Below, piece after piece: positions 7,808 to 17,249 of a stretch of DNA of 64,000 nt. The notes under the pieces were generated by a model. That model made no database searches, was not told the origin of the DNA, and was given only the letters and a program-made list of their open reading frames with translations. The first letter of the stretch is position 1, and every line of letters begins with the position of its first letter. Source of the stretch: JADLGL01 sp050184415 (GTDB lineage: Bacteria; Pseudomonadota; Alphaproteobacteria; Rhizobiales; Kaistiaceae); contig JBFXAJ010000013.1 in assembly GCA_050184415.1 (NCBI GenBank), positions 1 to 64,000 on the forward strand. Direction: 5' to 3'. The translations under genes were made by a program, and so were the position numbers.

Positions 7808-8749
7808 TCAGAGGACGGTGATCTGTTCGACGATGGCCGCGAGGCGGTCGGTCTCGTGGAAGACGCGCTGGAGGATCGGCCACAGTTCGTCGAAATCGAG
7901 CTCGCGAAGCCGGAGCGCGTTGTAGAGCGCCTGGTGCGCTTCGGCGATGCCGGTGAACAGGGTCCGCGGGCGCTGCAGGCCGGCGTCGAGCGCGTTGGCC
8001 GCGACGCGGAGGGCCTCCAGCGTTTGCCGGTTGGTCGGCGCGCCGAGATAGGCGTCATACGCGCTCTCGAACGCTCGGTTGAGGCGGGCGACCTGGACCG
8101 TGCGAAGCGCCTCCGCCTGGGCATCGAGCACCAGCACCATGTCGTCGATGACGACTTCCATGGCCGCGGTGCTGTCCCTGAGCGCCGCGATCTTGACCCC
8201 TTCGATCCGGCGCTCGACCGCAAACGCCGCGAGGTTGCCGAGCGGGCCGGCGATTTCCGCGAAACGGGCCTTGGTGGAGCCAGGCGCGCCCGGCGTCCGG
8301 CCGGCGAGCGTGTCGACATTGCCCGCGAGGCCGTCGAGCTGGGCCTTGATCCGGCTCACGGATGCCTGGACCTCCGCCCCGCTCGCGGCGGCGGCGATCG
8401 CGCGGAGCCCCGTCGCGTACGCGGAAAGCTCCGACATCAGGAGTTGGACGTTGTGCTCGAAGGCGCCGGCGGTGAACGGGCCACCGTCACCGAGGATCAG
8501 CCGGCAGCGGGCCGCGTCGAACGTGCAGTCGCCGTCCAGCGCGACGACGTCCCGGCCGGCCATGGCATCCGCCAGGCCTTCGGCCAGGAGGATGGTGTCG
8601 ATCTGGGCCTGGCCGGCATTGTAGGTGGCTTCGACCCCCACCGTCGCCCGGGCGAACTCCTCGATCGCCGGCCGAAAGTCGGAGGTTGCGCAACCCGCCA
8701 GCGCAGCGGCGAGGCCTGAGGCCACCAGAACGCCAAGGCGCTGCAACAT
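7808..8749 (-). CDS. Putative helical lipoprotein
   Basis: This 313-residue protein has a lipoprotein signal peptide with the lipobox LAGC, Cys20 being the lipidation site. The following residues are Ala-Thr-Ser, with no Asp directly after Cys, so outer-membrane sorting would be expected by the E. coli rule. The mature part is long-helical, with several Gln/Glu/Ala-rich segments reminiscent of coiled coils. The next gene downstream, 16 bases away, encodes another helical protein. I do not recognise the family; an envelope scaffold is a guess. Confidence 0.65.
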   Translation of the reverse strand: MLQRLGVLVASGLAAALAGCATSDFRPAIEEFARATVGVEATYNAGQAQIDTILLAEGLADAMAGRDVVALDGDCTFDAARCRLILGDGGPFTAGAFEHNVQLLMSELSAYATGLRAIAAAASGAEVQASVSRIKAQLDGLAGNVDTLAGRTPGAPGSTKARFAEIAGPLGNLAAFAVERRIEGVKIAALRDSTAAMEVVIDDMVLVLDAQAEALRTVQVARLNRAFESAYDAYLGAPTNRQTLEALRVAANALDAGLQRPRTLFTGIAEAHQALYNALRLRELDFDELWPILQRVFHETDRLAAIVEQITVL

Positions 8750-8887
8750 TCACGCTCTCCCCCCGCGGCTCGACGCCACGAACCGCGCCAATGTGCCTGC
8801 GAATGAAACGTCGGGTTGTGCTGAGCAGCACTGCGCGGCACCGCAAGGGGGCGTGCAACCGGAGCGCGGTGTGGCTACGCTGGGGCG

Positions 8888-9256
8888 ATGGATCAGGCCG
8901 AGCCCGCATTCTCGATCGACGATGTCTTCGCCGGGTCGAGCTTCACGGTGCGCGGCATCTACGAGCGGCTCGTCGACGCCCTGCGGCCGATCGGCCCGAT
9001 TGCGGAGGAACCGCGCGAGGGTGGCGTCGCGCTCGCAGCCGGCAGGGATATGTTCGCGGAATGCGCGCCGCGCGGCGACAGGCTGCTCCTCGACATCCGG
9101 AGCGCTGACGTGATCGCCAATGGACGGATCAGGCGGATCGGCATGGGCGAGGACGGCCTGTTCCGCAACGAGCTGCTGCTCGCCTCCGTCAACGACGTCG
9201 ACGAGGAGCTTCTCGGCTGGCTGCACCACGCCCGCGACACCGTTGCCGGGCGGTGA
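8888..9256 (+). CDS. DUF5655-like protein
   Basis: This is a 122-residue cytoplasmic protein. It has the pattern of the small DUF5655-type fold: a helix with VRGIYERLVDALRPIGPI, then strands with GVALAAGRDMFAECAPRGDRLLLDI and a C-terminal WLHHARDT helix. No catalytic motif is visible. The family match is by eye only. It is a single gene between the divergent lipoprotein operon and the DUF4139 gene. Confidence 0.55.
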   Translation: MDQAEPAFSIDDVFAGSSFTVRGIYERLVDALRPIGPIAEEPREGGVALAAGRDMFAECAPRGDRLLLDIRSADVIANGRIRRIGMGEDGLFRNELLLASVNDVDEELLGWLHHARDTVAGR

Positions 9257-9385
9257 CGAAGCAGGGTTTGCCGCCGCGCCGCCGGTCCGCCGCCATTGTT
9301 GCACCGCCGTTGCGGCGTTGCAGCGTCACAATCGCGCCCTAGAAGCACGCCGGGGCGTATTCATTTCCGGAGGATATTTCCAACT

Positions 9386-11026
9386 ATGAAGCACTTCGTC
9401 GTGGCTGCCCTTGCGGGCTTCTTCGTCGCGACTGCGCCGGTCTATGCGGCCGACATCGAGGTTGAGGCACCGATCCGCTCGGTCGTCGTCTATCCTCAGG
9501 GTGCGTCGGTCACCCGAGAGGTGCCGTTCACCGTCGGCGCCGGCGTCAACGTTCTCGTCATCGGCGGGGTGACGACGGGCATAGATCCGAGCACCATTCG
9601 GATCGAAGGGGTCGGCGAGGCGGGTGTCCTCATCCGGTCGGTCGAGGCCGTCCAGGAGAAGGAGGGCGACGAGGACCCCGATCGCGCGCGAATCAACGAC
9701 CTCATCCAGGCCGCCCGCGACCGGCAGGCCGCGCTGAACGACCAGCTTGTTGCGCTCGATGCGCAGCGCAGCTTCATCCAGAACCTCATCACGCAGGGCC
9801 CCGCGGGCTTTGCCCAGCTGCTCGGCGGCGCCGGCGGCGGCATCGATCAATGGGCGACGGCCTGGCAGACGATCGGCCAGGGCCTCGACCAGGTGCTGTC
9901 GGGCATTCGCCAGGTGCAGCAGGAGATCCGCGATATCGAGGAGGAGGTCGCGGGCTACATGACGGAGATCGCCGAGCTCCCGGTCGCGCGGGTGGCGCTC
10001 GAGATCCGTGTCGAAGTCTCGACCGAAGAGGCCGTCACCGGCACACTGCAGGCGACCTACCAGGTCGGCAATGCCCGCTGGGTGCCGGCCTATGACGCCA
10101 CGCTCACGACTGGCGACGCCACGACCGAACCGGCGATCGAGCTGGTTCGCCGTGCCGAGATCACCCAGCAGACCGGCGAGGACTGGACCGACGTCGCCAT
10201 GACGCTGTCGACGTCGCGGCCGACCGGCGGCACGGAGGCTCCGACCCTCTTCGAAGCGATCCTCCAGGCCTATGACCGGATCGCCTATGAGCGGGCGCCG
10301 ATGGCCGCCCCCGTTCCGATGCCCGCCGCGATCGGCGCCGCTGCCGATGCGGTCGGCGGCGTTCGTGCCGAGGAAGCGCAGGCTGTCGCTGACTTCGGCG
10401 ACTTCCGGGCCAATTTCATCATCGATGGGCCGGTGTCGGTGACGAGCGGCGGCGGCACACGCTCCGTCCGCTTGGCCACCGACGCCGCGTCCGCGCGGAT
10501 GTTTGTCGAAGCCACCCCACGGTTGTCCGAGCAGGCGTTCCTGACGGCGGCGTTCACTCTCGATTCGGGCGCGCCGATCCTCGCCGGCCGGGTCAACCTC
10601 TTCCGCGACGGCAGCTATGTCGGGGCAGGGAACCTCGCCTTCTCCTCCGCGGGGTCCGAGGTCACGCTCGGATTCGGCGCCGACGATCTCGTCCGGGTGG
10701 CCTTCAGCCTCGAGGATCGCGAGACCGGCGAGCGCGGGCTCCTGACCCGCATGTCGACCGACGAGCGCCTCTACCGGCTGACGGTCGAGAACCTCCACGA
10801 CCGGGCGATCGAGATCACGGTCTATGACCGCGTTCCGGTGTCGGAGGACGAGCGCATCACCGTCGAGCAGCTCGACACGACCACCGAGCCGACCGAGACC
10901 GACGTCGACGGCCGCCGCGGCGTCCTCGGCTGGACCTACGAGTACGCACCGGGCGAGACCCGCGAGATCGACAACGCCTATCTCGTGACCTGGCCAGCCG
11001 ATCTCACCATCTACGGGCTGGAATAG
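9386..11026 (+). CDS. DUF4139 domain protein (MuiA family), exported
   Basis: This 546-residue protein has a Sec signal peptide (MKHFVVAALAGFFVATAPVY) and the layout of mucoidy-inhibitor-A-like proteins. An N-terminal DUF4140 region (about 25-130) includes VVVYPQGASVTREVPF, a central helical/coiled segment (about 130-215) follows, and a C-terminal DUF4139 beta domain begins near YQVGNARWVPAYDA. The family acts in the periplasm or outer membrane and its biochemical role is unknown. The ATG at 9386 has a GGAGG site 12 bases upstream. The gene is followed by a repeat-rich gap and purA. Confidence 0.85.
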   Translation: MKHFVVAALAGFFVATAPVYAADIEVEAPIRSVVVYPQGASVTREVPFTVGAGVNVLVIGGVTTGIDPSTIRIEGVGEAGVLIRSVEAVQEKEGDEDPDRARINDLIQAARDRQAALNDQLVALDAQRSFIQNLITQGPAGFAQLLGGAGGGIDQWATAWQTIGQGLDQVLSGIRQVQQEIRDIEEEVAGYMTEIAELPVARVALEIRVEVSTEEAVTGTLQATYQVGNARWVPAYDATLTTGDATTEPAIELVRRAEITQQTGEDWTDVAMTLSTSRPTGGTEAPTLFEAILQAYDRIAYERAPMAAPVPMPAAIGAAADAVGGVRAEEAQAVADFGDFRANFIIDGPVSVTSGGGTRSVRLATDAASARMFVEATPRLSEQAFLTAAFTLDSGAPILAGRVNLFRDGSYVGAGNLAFSSAGSEVTLGFGADDLVRVAFSLEDRETGERGLLTRMSTDERLYRLTVENLHDRAIEITVYDRVPVSEDERITVEQLDTTTEPTETDVDGRRGVLGWTYEYAPGETREIDNAYLVTWPADLTIYGLE

Positions 11027-11336
11027 TCGGCTCTTCCTTCGCCCTGCAAAGCGGGGAGAAGAGCCTCTCCGGCTCGACCCGGGTGGCGCGAAGCGCCAAA
11101 TGAGGGGCAGGCCACAGCTTGGAGCTTGGGGCAAGCCTGTCACTCCTCCCTCTCCCCGCCCCGGCGGGGAGAGGGAGGAGACCGTTGCGAGCGCATAGCG
11201 TTGGCCCCGGACGGGAGGGAGTCGACCGGCACCGAGCCGACCGGAATTTCCGCTTTGCCCATCCGCCCGGCCGTGTTGTACACACGCCGTCGCGCCCGTG
11301 GGTCGGTCGCCGGAACTGCGGGCAGGTCAGGAAGAA
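11027..11336. repeat. Repeat-rich intergenic region before purA
   Basis: This 310-base gap holds hairpin-forming sequence. GGCTCTTC pairs with GAAGAGCC across 11030-11066, and may terminate the DUF4139 transcript. A C-rich block at about 11143-11180 pairs CTCCCTCTCCCCGCC with GGCGGGGAGAGGGAG. These resemble the mosaic hairpin repeats seen at 2.3, 17.7, 42.8 and 62.7 kb. The last 60 bases before purA have no clear structure. I see no gene here. Confidence 0.65.
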
Positions 11337-12638
11337 ATGCCGAACGTCGTCGTCGTCGGATCGCAATGGGGCGACGAAGGCAAGGGGAAGATCGTCGACT
11401 GGCTGTCGGAGCGCGCCGAGGTCGTGGTCCGCTTCCAGGGCGGCCACAATGCCGGCCACACGCTCGTCGTCGGCAACCAGAGCTTCAAGCTGAGCCTGTT
11501 GCCGTCCGGCGTCGTCCGCGGTGGCAAGATGTCGGTGATCGGGAATGGCGTGGTGGTCGATCCGCACGCCCTCATCGCCGAGATCGGCCGGCTTCGCGAG
11601 CAGGGTGTCGAGGTGACGCCCGAAAACCTCCGCATCGCCGAGAACGCGCCGCTGATTCTGTCGCTGCATCGCGACCTCGACGGCCTGAGAGAGAACGCCG
11701 CGGCCGCGACCGGCACCGCGATCGGCACGACGCGGCGCGGGATCGGCCCGACCTATGAGGACAAGGTCGGGCGCCGCGCCATCCGCCTCGTCGACCTCGC
11801 CGAGCTCGACGCGCTGCCGGCGAAGATCGACCGGCTCCTCGCCCATCACAATCCGCTCCGCCGCGGCCTCGGGCAGCCCGAGATCGATCCGCAGTCGATC
11901 TATGACGAGCTTGCCAGCGTCGCACCGCAACTGGTTCCCTTCATGGAACCGGTCTGGCGCCTCCTCGACCGCGAGCGCAAGGCGGGAAAGCGCATCCTGT
12001 TCGAGGGCGCGCAAGGGGCGCTGCTCGACATCGATCACGGTACCTATCCCTTCGTGACTTCGTCCAACACCGTCGCGGGTCAGGCGGCCGCCGGCACCGG
12101 CATCGGCGCGAGCTCCGTCGGCTACGTGCTCGGTATCACCAAGGCCTATACGACCCGTGTCGGCGAAGGGCCCTTTCCGACCGAGCAGAAGAACGAGATC
12201 GGCGAGTTCCTCGGCACGCGCGGCAACGAGTTCGGGACGGTCACCGGACGGAAGCGGCGCTGCGGCTGGTTCGACGCTGTGCTGGTGCGGCAGATGGTGC
12301 GGGTCGGCGGCATCGACGGTATCGCGCTCACCAAGCTCGACGTCCTGGACGGCCTCGACGAGATCAAGATCTGCATCGGCTACCGCCTCGACGGCCAGGA
12401 TCTCGACCATTTTCCTTCGTCGCCCACCGCGCAGGCGCGGGTCGAGGCGGTGTATGAGACCATGCCGGGCTGGCGGGAGACGACCCGCGGCGCGCGGTCG
12501 TGGAAGGACCTCCCGGCCGAGGCCGTCAAATATGTGCGCCACGTCGAGGAACTGATCGAAGCGCCAGTCGCGCTCCTTTCGACAAGCCCGGAACGGGACG
12601 ATACTATTTTGGTCGAGGACCCGTTCGCCGGGCGTTGA
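11337..12638 (+). CDS. purA: Adenylosuccinate synthetase
   Basis: PurA joins IMP and aspartate with GTP to give adenylosuccinate, the first committed step to AMP. The 433-residue protein starts MPNVVVVGSQWGDEGKGK, with the GDEGKGK loop at 12-18 (catalytic Asp13) and the catalytic His41 in QGGHNAGHT. Further hallmarks are GTTRRGIGPTYEDK, the FEGAQGALLDIDHGTYPFVTSS stretch (quoted in part) and TGRKRRCGWFD. Length and motifs are complete. The ATG at 11337 has AGGAAG just upstream. The gene downstream is only 39 bases away and is probably cotranscribed. Confidence 0.97.
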   Translation: MPNVVVVGSQWGDEGKGKIVDWLSERAEVVVRFQGGHNAGHTLVVGNQSFKLSLLPSGVVRGGKMSVIGNGVVVDPHALIAEIGRLREQGVEVTPENLRIAENAPLILSLHRDLDGLRENAAAATGTAIGTTRRGIGPTYEDKVGRRAIRLVDLAELDALPAKIDRLLAHHNPLRRGLGQPEIDPQSIYDELASVAPQLVPFMEPVWRLLDRERKAGKRILFEGAQGALLDIDHGTYPFVTSSNTVAGQAAAGTGIGASSVGYVLGITKAYTTRVGEGPFPTEQKNEIGEFLGTRGNEFGTVTGRKRRCGWFDAVLVRQMVRVGGIDGIALTKLDVLDGLDEIKICIGYRLDGQDLDHFPSSPTAQARVEAVYETMPGWRETTRGARSWKDLPAEAVKYVRHVEELIEAPVALLSTSPERDDTILVEDPFAGR

Positions 12639-12677
12639 GAATGGGCTGCGGCGGGGCCGCGTAAGTTTGGTGGTGAG

Positions 12678-14246
12678 ATGGCGGAATACTACGCGCTGTT
12701 GGCACGGGCTGTGGGTCGGCTTCAGCCAAGCACCGAAACCGCCAGACGAGACATCTACGCCAAGGCGCGCAACGCCCTGATCCAGCAGCTGAAGGGGATC
12801 AGCCCGCCGCTCTCGGCGGCCGAGATCTCCAAGCAGCGCCTCGAGCTCGAGGAAGCGATCCGCAAGATCGAGCGCGAGGCCGCCGCCCCGCCACAGGCGA
12901 CGGCAACCGAGGCCGAGATATCGCGAAGCGCGGCGCGCGCGATGGAGGAAGCCCTCGGCCCGATCGGCGATCCGCCGCCTGCCGCGCCGAGAGCCGCCGA
13001 AACCACCCGGGCGCCCGAGCCGCCCCGGGGCGTCCCGCCTCCGCCGCCGCGGGCCGCTGCTCCCGTCGTCGAGGCCGTCCGCGTTGCACCGGAGCCGGTG
13101 CGTGTCGAGCCGGTCGCGCCGCGGGCGCCGGCGCCGCCGACGCCCGCCGAAGTCCGTTTGCGCGCCGTACCCGCCGAGGCCGCGGACGACGAGGCCTTCA
13201 CGGTCGTTTCCCCAACCCCGCTGCCGCCGACATCGGCGGGGCAACCCCGCCCCGCAATGCGCGCCGCTCCGCGGCCCGCAGCGCCCCAGGCGCGCGGCGC
13301 CAATTGGGACGAGCGCGCGACCGCCGCCGCCTTCAATGATGACGCCGCGACCGGCGAGGGCAGGCGTGGGCGCCGTCTCTCGCGCGCCGAACGCAGGGCC
13401 GAGAGGCAGGCGGAGCGGCAGCGGCCGCAGCGCTCGGTCCTGTCGCGCCTGCTCCTCTTGGTGCTGATCCTCCTCGTGATCGGCGCGGCGGGATATGCGG
13501 CCTATGCCTATCGCGAGGAGCTGCAGGACTTCTTCGCCTCCCTCACCGACGGCGGCGAGCCGGCGACCGATCCCGCCGCGGCGACCGTGGATGCCGGCGG
13601 CGCCGCCACGCCCGTCGAGGGTGGCGGCGCGGCGCCGCCCACCGACGTCCGGATCGTCGGACCCCAGCCCGTCGACGCGGGGGTCGGGCCGCCCAATGCG
13701 GGTGCTGCGGCGGCTCCGGCCCCCGCCGAAATCCTTCCGACGCAGGCGATCCTCTACGAGCGGGTCGGCGACGGCGATCTTCCCGCCTTCGAGGGCACGA
13801 TCGACTGGGCGTTCGTGCCGGACGGGCCGAACGGCCCGCGGCTCGATGCCGTCATCAATGTGCCGGAGCGCGGCCTCACGGTTCAGCTCAGCATCGAGCG
13901 GGCCCCCGAGGCTGCGACCCAGATCAGCCACACCATCGAAGTCGTGGTCGTGGTCCCGCCGGACTTCCCGGGCGGGGGCATCCGCGAGGTTGCCCAACTC
14001 GCCGCCAAGAGCTCGGAGGACGCCATCGGCACGCCGATCGTGGCGGCGTCGCAGTCGCTGCCGCCGGACTACTTCCTGTTCGAGCTCGCTGCCGAGAGCG
14101 AACGCCAGAACATGTCGCAGCTCCGGCAGGACTGGTTCGACCTCGGCTTCACCTATGCCGACGGCCAGCAGGCGATCATCACCTTCAACAAGGGCACCGA
14201 CGGCCGCGAGGCCATGACGCAGGCGCTTGCGGCATGGGGGAATTGA
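12678..14246 (+). CDS. Membrane-anchored proline-rich protein
   Basis: The 522-residue protein has a conserved-looking N-terminus (about 1-70, helical, beginning MAEYYALLARAVGRL). A long Pro/Ala-rich low-complexity region (about 70-215) and a strongly basic segment (about 225-252) follow. One transmembrane helix (about 257-275, LLLLVLILLVIGAAGYAAY) separates these from an extracytoplasmic domain (about 345-522) with strands and helices. The topology is N-in, C-out. Proteins of this layout occur beside purA in related alphaproteobacteria, but their function is unknown. The N-terminal part could bind a cytoplasmic partner. Confidence 0.75.
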   Translation: MAEYYALLARAVGRLQPSTETARRDIYAKARNALIQQLKGISPPLSAAEISKQRLELEEAIRKIEREAAAPPQATATEAEISRSAARAMEEALGPIGDPPPAAPRAAETTRAPEPPRGVPPPPPRAAAPVVEAVRVAPEPVRVEPVAPRAPAPPTPAEVRLRAVPAEAADDEAFTVVSPTPLPPTSAGQPRPAMRAAPRPAAPQARGANWDERATAAAFNDDAATGEGRRGRRLSRAERRAERQAERQRPQRSVLSRLLLLVLILLVIGAAGYAAYAYREELQDFFASLTDGGEPATDPAAATVDAGGAATPVEGGGAAPPTDVRIVGPQPVDAGVGPPNAGAAAAPAPAEILPTQAILYERVGDGDLPAFEGTIDWAFVPDGPNGPRLDAVINVPERGLTVQLSIERAPEAATQISHTIEVVVVVPPDFPGGGIREVAQLAAKSSEDAIGTPIVAASQSLPPDYFLFELAAESERQNMSQLRQDWFDLGFTYADGQQAIITFNKGTDGREAMTQALAAWGN

Positions 14247-14254
14247 GACGTAGC

Positions 14255-14284
14255 GAGTAGCGATAGTCCTTCTATTCGCTACTC
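14255..14284. terminator. Hairpin between convergent genes
   Basis: GAGTAGCGATAG pairs with CTATTCGCTACTC, with one unpaired base and a 5-base loop, between two convergent genes, so it may stop transcription from both sides. The related GAATAGCGAATAG-type sequence recurs near 53.11 kb, suggesting a dispersed short repeat. Confidence 0.45.
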
Positions 14285-14292
14285 CCTATTCG

Positions 14293-14904
14293 CTATTCGC
14301 CGACTTCCTTCCGCATCACCGTTCGCCGGTTGCCTGCCGTCGCCACCGCCGCGAAGCCGTGGGCTTCGAACATCGGCACGAAGCCCATGAAGCGGTAGCT
14401 CGGTGAACCCGGCTGGACCGGATAGGCCTCGATCACCTTCGCGCCGCTCTTCGCCGCGTAGTCGCACGCGGCTTCGACGAGCTCCCCGGCGATCCCTTCG
14501 CCCCGCCGGCGGCGCTTCACGTAGAAGCAGGCGATGGACCACACCTTGTTCGGCGCGTCGACATGGTCCGTCGGCCCGCCCAGTCCGCGGAAGGTGGGCC
14601 GCGGCGCGACCGAGCACCAGGCGACCGGCTCGTCGCCGTCATAGGCGAGAAGCCCTACCGGGACCCCGCCGGTGATGCGGCCTTTCATTGCCGCCTTTCG
14701 GGCCGCCCGACCGGGCGATGGCCTGCCTGCTGCCTTCTCGGCGGCGGCGATGGCCCACAATTCCCGCGTTTCCTCGCGCGTCTTCCGCCACGCCATGCAC
14801 CAGCAATATTTCGGCCCGCCCGGCGCTTCGAACAGCGCCTCGAAGTCCGGCCAGGCCTGGGGGCCGACCGGGCGGATTTCGATGGCGGGATGTTCCTCGG
14901 GCAT
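14293..14904 (-). CDS. GNAT family N-acetyltransferase
   Basis: This 203-residue protein has the GNAT fold. Residues about 85-100 form the strand LLAYDGDEPVAWCSVAPR, and VWSIACFYVKRRRRGEGIAGELVEAA (quoted in overview) contains the acetyl-CoA pyrophosphate loop RRRGEGIA. A YCWCMAWR segment near residue 35 is typical of a bacterial subgroup whose substrate is unknown. I start at the ATG at 14904, giving MPEEHPAIEIRPV; upstream in-frame sequence is not family-like. It converges with the proline-rich membrane protein gene. Confidence 0.85.
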   Translation of the reverse strand: MPEEHPAIEIRPVGPQAWPDFEALFEAPGGPKYCWCMAWRKTREETRELWAIAAAEKAAGRPSPGRAARKAAMKGRITGGVPVGLLAYDGDEPVAWCSVAPRPTFRGLGGPTDHVDAPNKVWSIACFYVKRRRRGEGIAGELVEAACDYAAKSGAKVIEAYPVQPGSPSYRFMGFVPMFEAHGFAAVATAGNRRTVMRKEVGE

Positions 14905-15035
14905 CGCGGCTCCACGACCGACCTCCGGGCCGACCGAACTCAGGACAGCATGCCGGGGCGGCGGGATGGAGACCACCCGTTACCGCACGAAGGAGGATTC
15001 CGGGAATCGCCACATCACCGGGCGCGCAACAAGAA

Positions 15036-15061
15036 GGGCGCCGCACTCGCGTGCGACGCCC
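15036..15061 (-). terminator. Intrinsic terminator of rpoH
   Basis: Read on the minus strand, GGGCGTCGCAC pairs with GTGCGGCGCCC (11 pairs, one a G-U in RNA) around a GCGA tetraloop. TTCTTGTTG follows. It lies 25 bases downstream of the rpoH stop. Confidence 0.75.
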
Positions 15062-15086
15062 CGAAACCGGGAACGTTTGAAAGAGC

Positions 15087-15989
15087 TTAGGCGGGCAGGG
15101 CCTCGAGCCCCTGCCGCTCGAGGGCGCGAGCCCCCTTCTTGACCGCGTCCTGGACCTTCTCGAAGGCCCGGACCTCGATCTGGCGGACGCGCTCACGGGA
15201 CACGCCGAACTCGCCGGACAGCTCCTCGAGCGTGATCGGCTCCTCGGCGAGGCGGCGCGCCTCGAAGATGCGGCGCTCGCGGTCGTTCAGGACCCCCATC
15301 GCGTCACGAAGCAGAGCATGACGGTTGGAGGACTCCTCACGATTGAGGAGGACGGCCTCCTGGGTCTCCGAATCGTCGACCAGCCAATCCTGCCACTCAC
15401 CGGACTCCGATTCGGCGCGGATCGGGGCGTTGAGCGAGGTGTCGCCGCCGAGCCGGCGGTTCATCATCACGACCTCTTCCTCGGTCACCCCGAGGCGGGT
15501 CGCGATCTCATGCACCTGCTCCGGCTTGAGGTCGCCCTCGTCCAGCGCCTGGATCTGCCCCTTCACCTTGCGGAGGTTGAAGAACAGCCGCTTCTGGTTC
15601 GCGGTCGTCCCCATCTTCACGAGGCTCCAGGAGCGCAGGATGTACTCCTGGATGGCGGCCTTGATCCACCACATCGCGTAGGTCGCAAGGCGGAATCCGC
15701 GCTCGGGCTCGAAGCGCTTTACCGCCTGCATGAGGCCGACATTGCCCTCCGAGATGACTTCGCCGATCGGCAAGCCATAGCCGCGATAGCCCATGGCAAT
15801 CTTCGCCACGAGACGAAGATGGCTGGTCACGAGCCGGTGCGCAGCGTCCCTGTCTTCATGCTCCCGATAGCGCTTGGCGAGCATGTATTCTTCCTGCGGC
15901 TGCAGCATCGGGAAACGGCGAATCTCTTCGAGATACCGCGTCAGTCCCGATTCGCCTGCGGCGATCGCCGGAAGTGTTGCTGAGGCCAT
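15087..15989 (-). CDS. rpoH: RNA polymerase sigma-32 factor
   Basis: RpoH directs RNA polymerase to heat-shock promoters. The 300-residue protein has region 2 (about 50-120, with GEVISEGNVGLMQAVKRFEP and WWIKAAIQEY), the diagnostic RpoH box NQKRLFFNLRK (131-141), and a region 4 helix-turn-helix near 255-285 (LEELSGEFGVSRERVRQIE). This separates it from RpoD and RpoS. The gene is followed by a strong terminator and preceded by a 252-base leader in which I cannot place a confident promoter. Alphaproteobacteria often carry more than one rpoH, so paralogue identity is open. Confidence 0.95.
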   Translation of the reverse strand: MASATLPAIAAGESGLTRYLEEIRRFPMLQPQEEYMLAKRYREHEDRDAAHRLVTSHLRLVAKIAMGYRGYGLPIGEVISEGNVGLMQAVKRFEPERGFRLATYAMWWIKAAIQEYILRSWSLVKMGTTANQKRLFFNLRKVKGQIQALDEGDLKPEQVHEIATRLGVTEEEVVMMNRRLGGDTSLNAPIRAESESGEWQDWLVDDSETQEAVLLNREESSNRHALLRDAMGVLNDRERRIFEARRLAEEPITLEELSGEFGVSRERVRQIEVRAFEKVQDAVKKGARALERQGLEALPA

Positions 15990-16241
15990 GTTGGCACCTC
16001 ATATTGACACTGTGACAACGCCGCGAGGACCCCGCGGGTTCACAGTCCGATTGAACTAGTGTTGCACGATTCAGGCGGGAGCGCGGCTCACAGTCCGGTC
16101 AAACGGACGCAAGCTCGTGCATTCCCGGGATTTTCTGCAAGTCGCCCCCCACCCAACTCCCACTAGGTTAGGCCTAAATGGGTATGCGGGGAGGGCAGTT
16201 CAAGATTTAAAGCGGCCTGAAAGCGAAGGGGGGCGCTGATA

Positions 16242-17249
16242 TCAGAGGCGCCGCAGCGAGTCCAGCAGCGCTGCCATGTCGGCCGGCAGATCGGCCTCGA
16301 AACGGAGCTCTTCTCCGCTGACGGGATGCTCGAAGCCGAGCAGCCATGCATGCAGCGCCTGCCTGCGGAAGCCGCGGACGATGCCCTGGGCTGGCTCCGG
16401 CAGTTTCGCGGCCTTGGTGTTCATGCCCGCCCCGTAGTCGGCATCGCCGATCAGCGGGTGGCCGATCGCAGCGAGGTGCACGCGGATCTGGTGGGTGCGT
16501 CCGGTCTCGAGCTCCAGCGACAGGAGGGCGGCCGTGGGGGCGGTCCTCGGGCCGAAAATCTCCTCCACCTCGTAATGGGTGATCGCCTCCCGCCCGGCGC
16601 CTTCCTTGACGACCGCCATCTTCTTCCGGTTCCGGGTCGAGCGCCCAATCGCCGCCTCGACGGTTCCCGATCGCGGCGTCGGCACGCCCCAGACGATCGC
16701 TTTGTAGCCGCGCACCAGCGGTCCCTCGCGGCCATGGTCGGCGAACTGCGCGGCAAGCCCGCGATGGGCGCGGTCATTCTTGGCGACGACGAGAAGCCCC
16801 GTGGTATCTTTGTCGAGCCGATGCACGATCCCGGGCCGGCGGACGCCGCCGATGCCGGAAAGGCTCTCCCCGGCATGGGCGATCAGCGCGTTCACCAAGG
16901 TTCCGCCGGAATGGCCGGGGGCAGGGTGGACCACAAGGCCCGCGGGCTTGTCGATGACGAGAAGGTCGTCGTCCTCGTACACGACGTCGAGCGCGATCGC
17001 TTCCCCCGCGGGCGTGGCGGGCTCGGGCGGCGGCAGGACGACGCGGACGGTTTCTCCCGCGTTGACCGGCCTTTTGGCCTCGCTTACGGTCGCGCCGCCG
17101 ATCGCGACATGGCCGCCAAGGATCAGCGCCTTGGCGCGCATCCGGCTGAGGCCGTCGATCGCGGCCGGCAGGAACGCATCGAGCCGCGTGCCGGCGCGCT
17201 CGTCCGCCACCGTCACTTCCCGCACCTCTCCGTCCCGGCCGGCGACCAT
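16242..17249 (-). CDS. RluD-type 23S rRNA pseudouridine synthase
   Basis: The 335-residue protein has an N-terminal S4-like domain (about 15-75, DERAGTRLDAFLPAAI) and the RluA-family catalytic domain. That domain carries DLLVIDKPAGLVVHP and the motif HRLDKDTTG (143-151), with Asp146 as catalytic nucleophile, then GRTHQIRVH further on. This fits RluD/RluA-class enzymes that modify 23S rRNA (positions 1911/1915/1917 for RluD). The exact target cannot be fixed from sequence. The start ATG occupies 17249-17247, and the divergent gene begins at 17250, so the two start codons touch. Confidence 0.9.
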   Translation of the reverse strand: MVAGRDGEVREVTVADERAGTRLDAFLPAAIDGLSRMRAKALILGGHVAIGGATVSEAKRPVNAGETVRVVLPPPEPATPAGEAIALDVVYEDDDLLVIDKPAGLVVHPAPGHSGGTLVNALIAHAGESLSGIGGVRRPGIVHRLDKDTTGLLVVAKNDRAHRGLAAQFADHGREGPLVRGYKAIVWGVPTPRSGTVEAAIGRSTRNRKKMAVVKEGAGREAITHYEVEEIFGPRTAPTAALLSLELETGRTHQIRVHLAAIGHPLIGDADYGAGMNTKAAKLPEPAQGIVRGFRRQALHAWLLGFEHPVSGEELRFEADLPADMAALLDSLRRL

